From: UBA5078 sp963977405
GTDB taxonomy: Bacteria > Pseudomonadota > Gammaproteobacteria > Pseudomonadales > Pseudohongiellaceae
Length of the DNA: 13,915 bases
NCBI GenBank assembly: GCA_963977405.1
Contig: CAXBOY010000079.1
Location: 1 to 13,915, forward strand
Direction: 5' to 3'
A program made the translations under genes and the position numbers. Shown here one piece after another: positions 13,718-13,915 of the stretch. The notes beneath the pieces are model-generated. The model was not told the DNA's origin, ran no database searches, and worked only from the letters and a program-made list of their open reading frames with translations. Within the stretch, counting starts at the first letter, position 1. Every line of letters begins with the position of its first letter.

Positions 13718-13915
13718 TTACTTAGCCACCGCCGACTTGCGCAGCTGCAACATCTGCTTAAAACACTTCGGATTGCCGAATACCAATTCCGCCGCATTGC
13801 TAACGTCTGGGCTGCCGGTCAGGTCGCTGATCAGCGCACCAGACTCTTGCAATATCAATAGTGCTGCGGCGATCGAGGATGGGTCGTTCTCCCCCAGCCA
13901 GCCCGCGTCGGTGCG
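13718..13915 (-). CDS. Inositol monophosphatase (SuhB-like) family, C-terminal fragment
   Basis: The last 65 codons of a gene entering from the window edge; the stop TAA is at 13720-13718. The segment IAAALLILQESGALISDLTG followed by LVFGNPKCFKQML matches the closing part of the FIG/IMPase superfamily (in E. coli SuhB: FAAGELLVREAGGIVSDFTG, then IVAGNPRVVKAML). These Mg2+-dependent phosphatases act on inositol phosphates, and E. coli SuhB also assists ribosomal antitermination. The usual P-W-D-x-A-A motif, whose Asp binds catalytic metal, reads P-S-S-I-A-A here. The protein may therefore be inactive as a phosphatase or a divergent paralogue. The rest of the gene is outside the window, so the exact member is uncertain. 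Confidence 0.75.
   Translation of the reverse strand, partial: RTDAGWLGENDPSSIAAALLILQESGALISDLTGSPDVSNAAELVFGNPKCFKQMLQLRKSAVAK

Noticed and set aside
13628..13861. A plus-strand frame of 77 codons at the right end of the window.
   Set aside because: It is mostly antisense to the SuhB-like C-terminus, whose minus-strand reading has clear family similarity.

Overview
The window looks like chromosomal DNA of a gammaproteobacterium, possibly a marine or environmental heterotroph. The sequence evidence is an SOS operator of the Escherichia coli LexA type (CTGT-N8-ACAG), a YdjA-type nitroreductase, a RAYT/IS200-like transposase, a large acyl-CoA dehydrogenase of the FadE/DmdC-like class, and genes of roughly mid-50s percent GC. 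Species cannot be fixed from this window. I found no tRNA, rRNA, CRISPR array, phage genes or replication origin.

Layout. (1) Positions 1-3762, minus strand: the first 1254 residues of a giant UvrA. It holds one complete UvrA (two ABC modules) followed by the start of a second UvrA (a third Walker A at residues 1047-1055). It is a tandem-fused excinuclease subunit, cut by the window edge, with a perfect LexA box 25 bp upstream of its start. (2) 3763-4070: an AT-rich divergent intergenic region. (3) 4071-5638, plus strand: an exported DGSG-repeat beta-solenoid protein (DUF4097-like), then a TauE/SafE-family permease. (4) 5635-7416, minus: an acyl-CoA dehydrogenase, divergent from a TetR-family regulator at 7659-8369. 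The spacer between them carries a spaced palindrome and short tandem repeats that could be operators. (5) 8376-9561, minus: a PlsC-type acyltransferase and a ydjA-like nitroreductase. (6) 9757-11415, plus: a radical SAM protein with a B12-binding-like N-terminus and an unusual C-terminal tail. (7) 11429-12220: a compact 792-bp transposable element with perfect 22-bp terminal inverted repeats and one HUH transposase gene. (8) 12204-13583, minus: a MATE efflux transporter whose last codons and stop codon come from the element's right repeat. (9) 13718-13915, minus: the C-terminus of an inositol monophosphatase (SuhB-like) family protein that appears to lack the usual metal-binding Asp.

Functional links. 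The UvrA gene is probably a damage-inducible repair gene. The acyl-CoA dehydrogenase/TetR pair looks like a locally controlled fatty-acid (or other acyl-CoA) oxidation unit. The rest is ordinary housekeeping or accessory metabolism. The most notable items are the tandem UvrA with its SOS box, the small inverted-repeat-bounded RAYT-like element that rewrote the end of the MATE gene, and the radical SAM protein with a linker plus a terminal amphipathic segment. I did not see convincing evidence of a wholly new multi-gene system.
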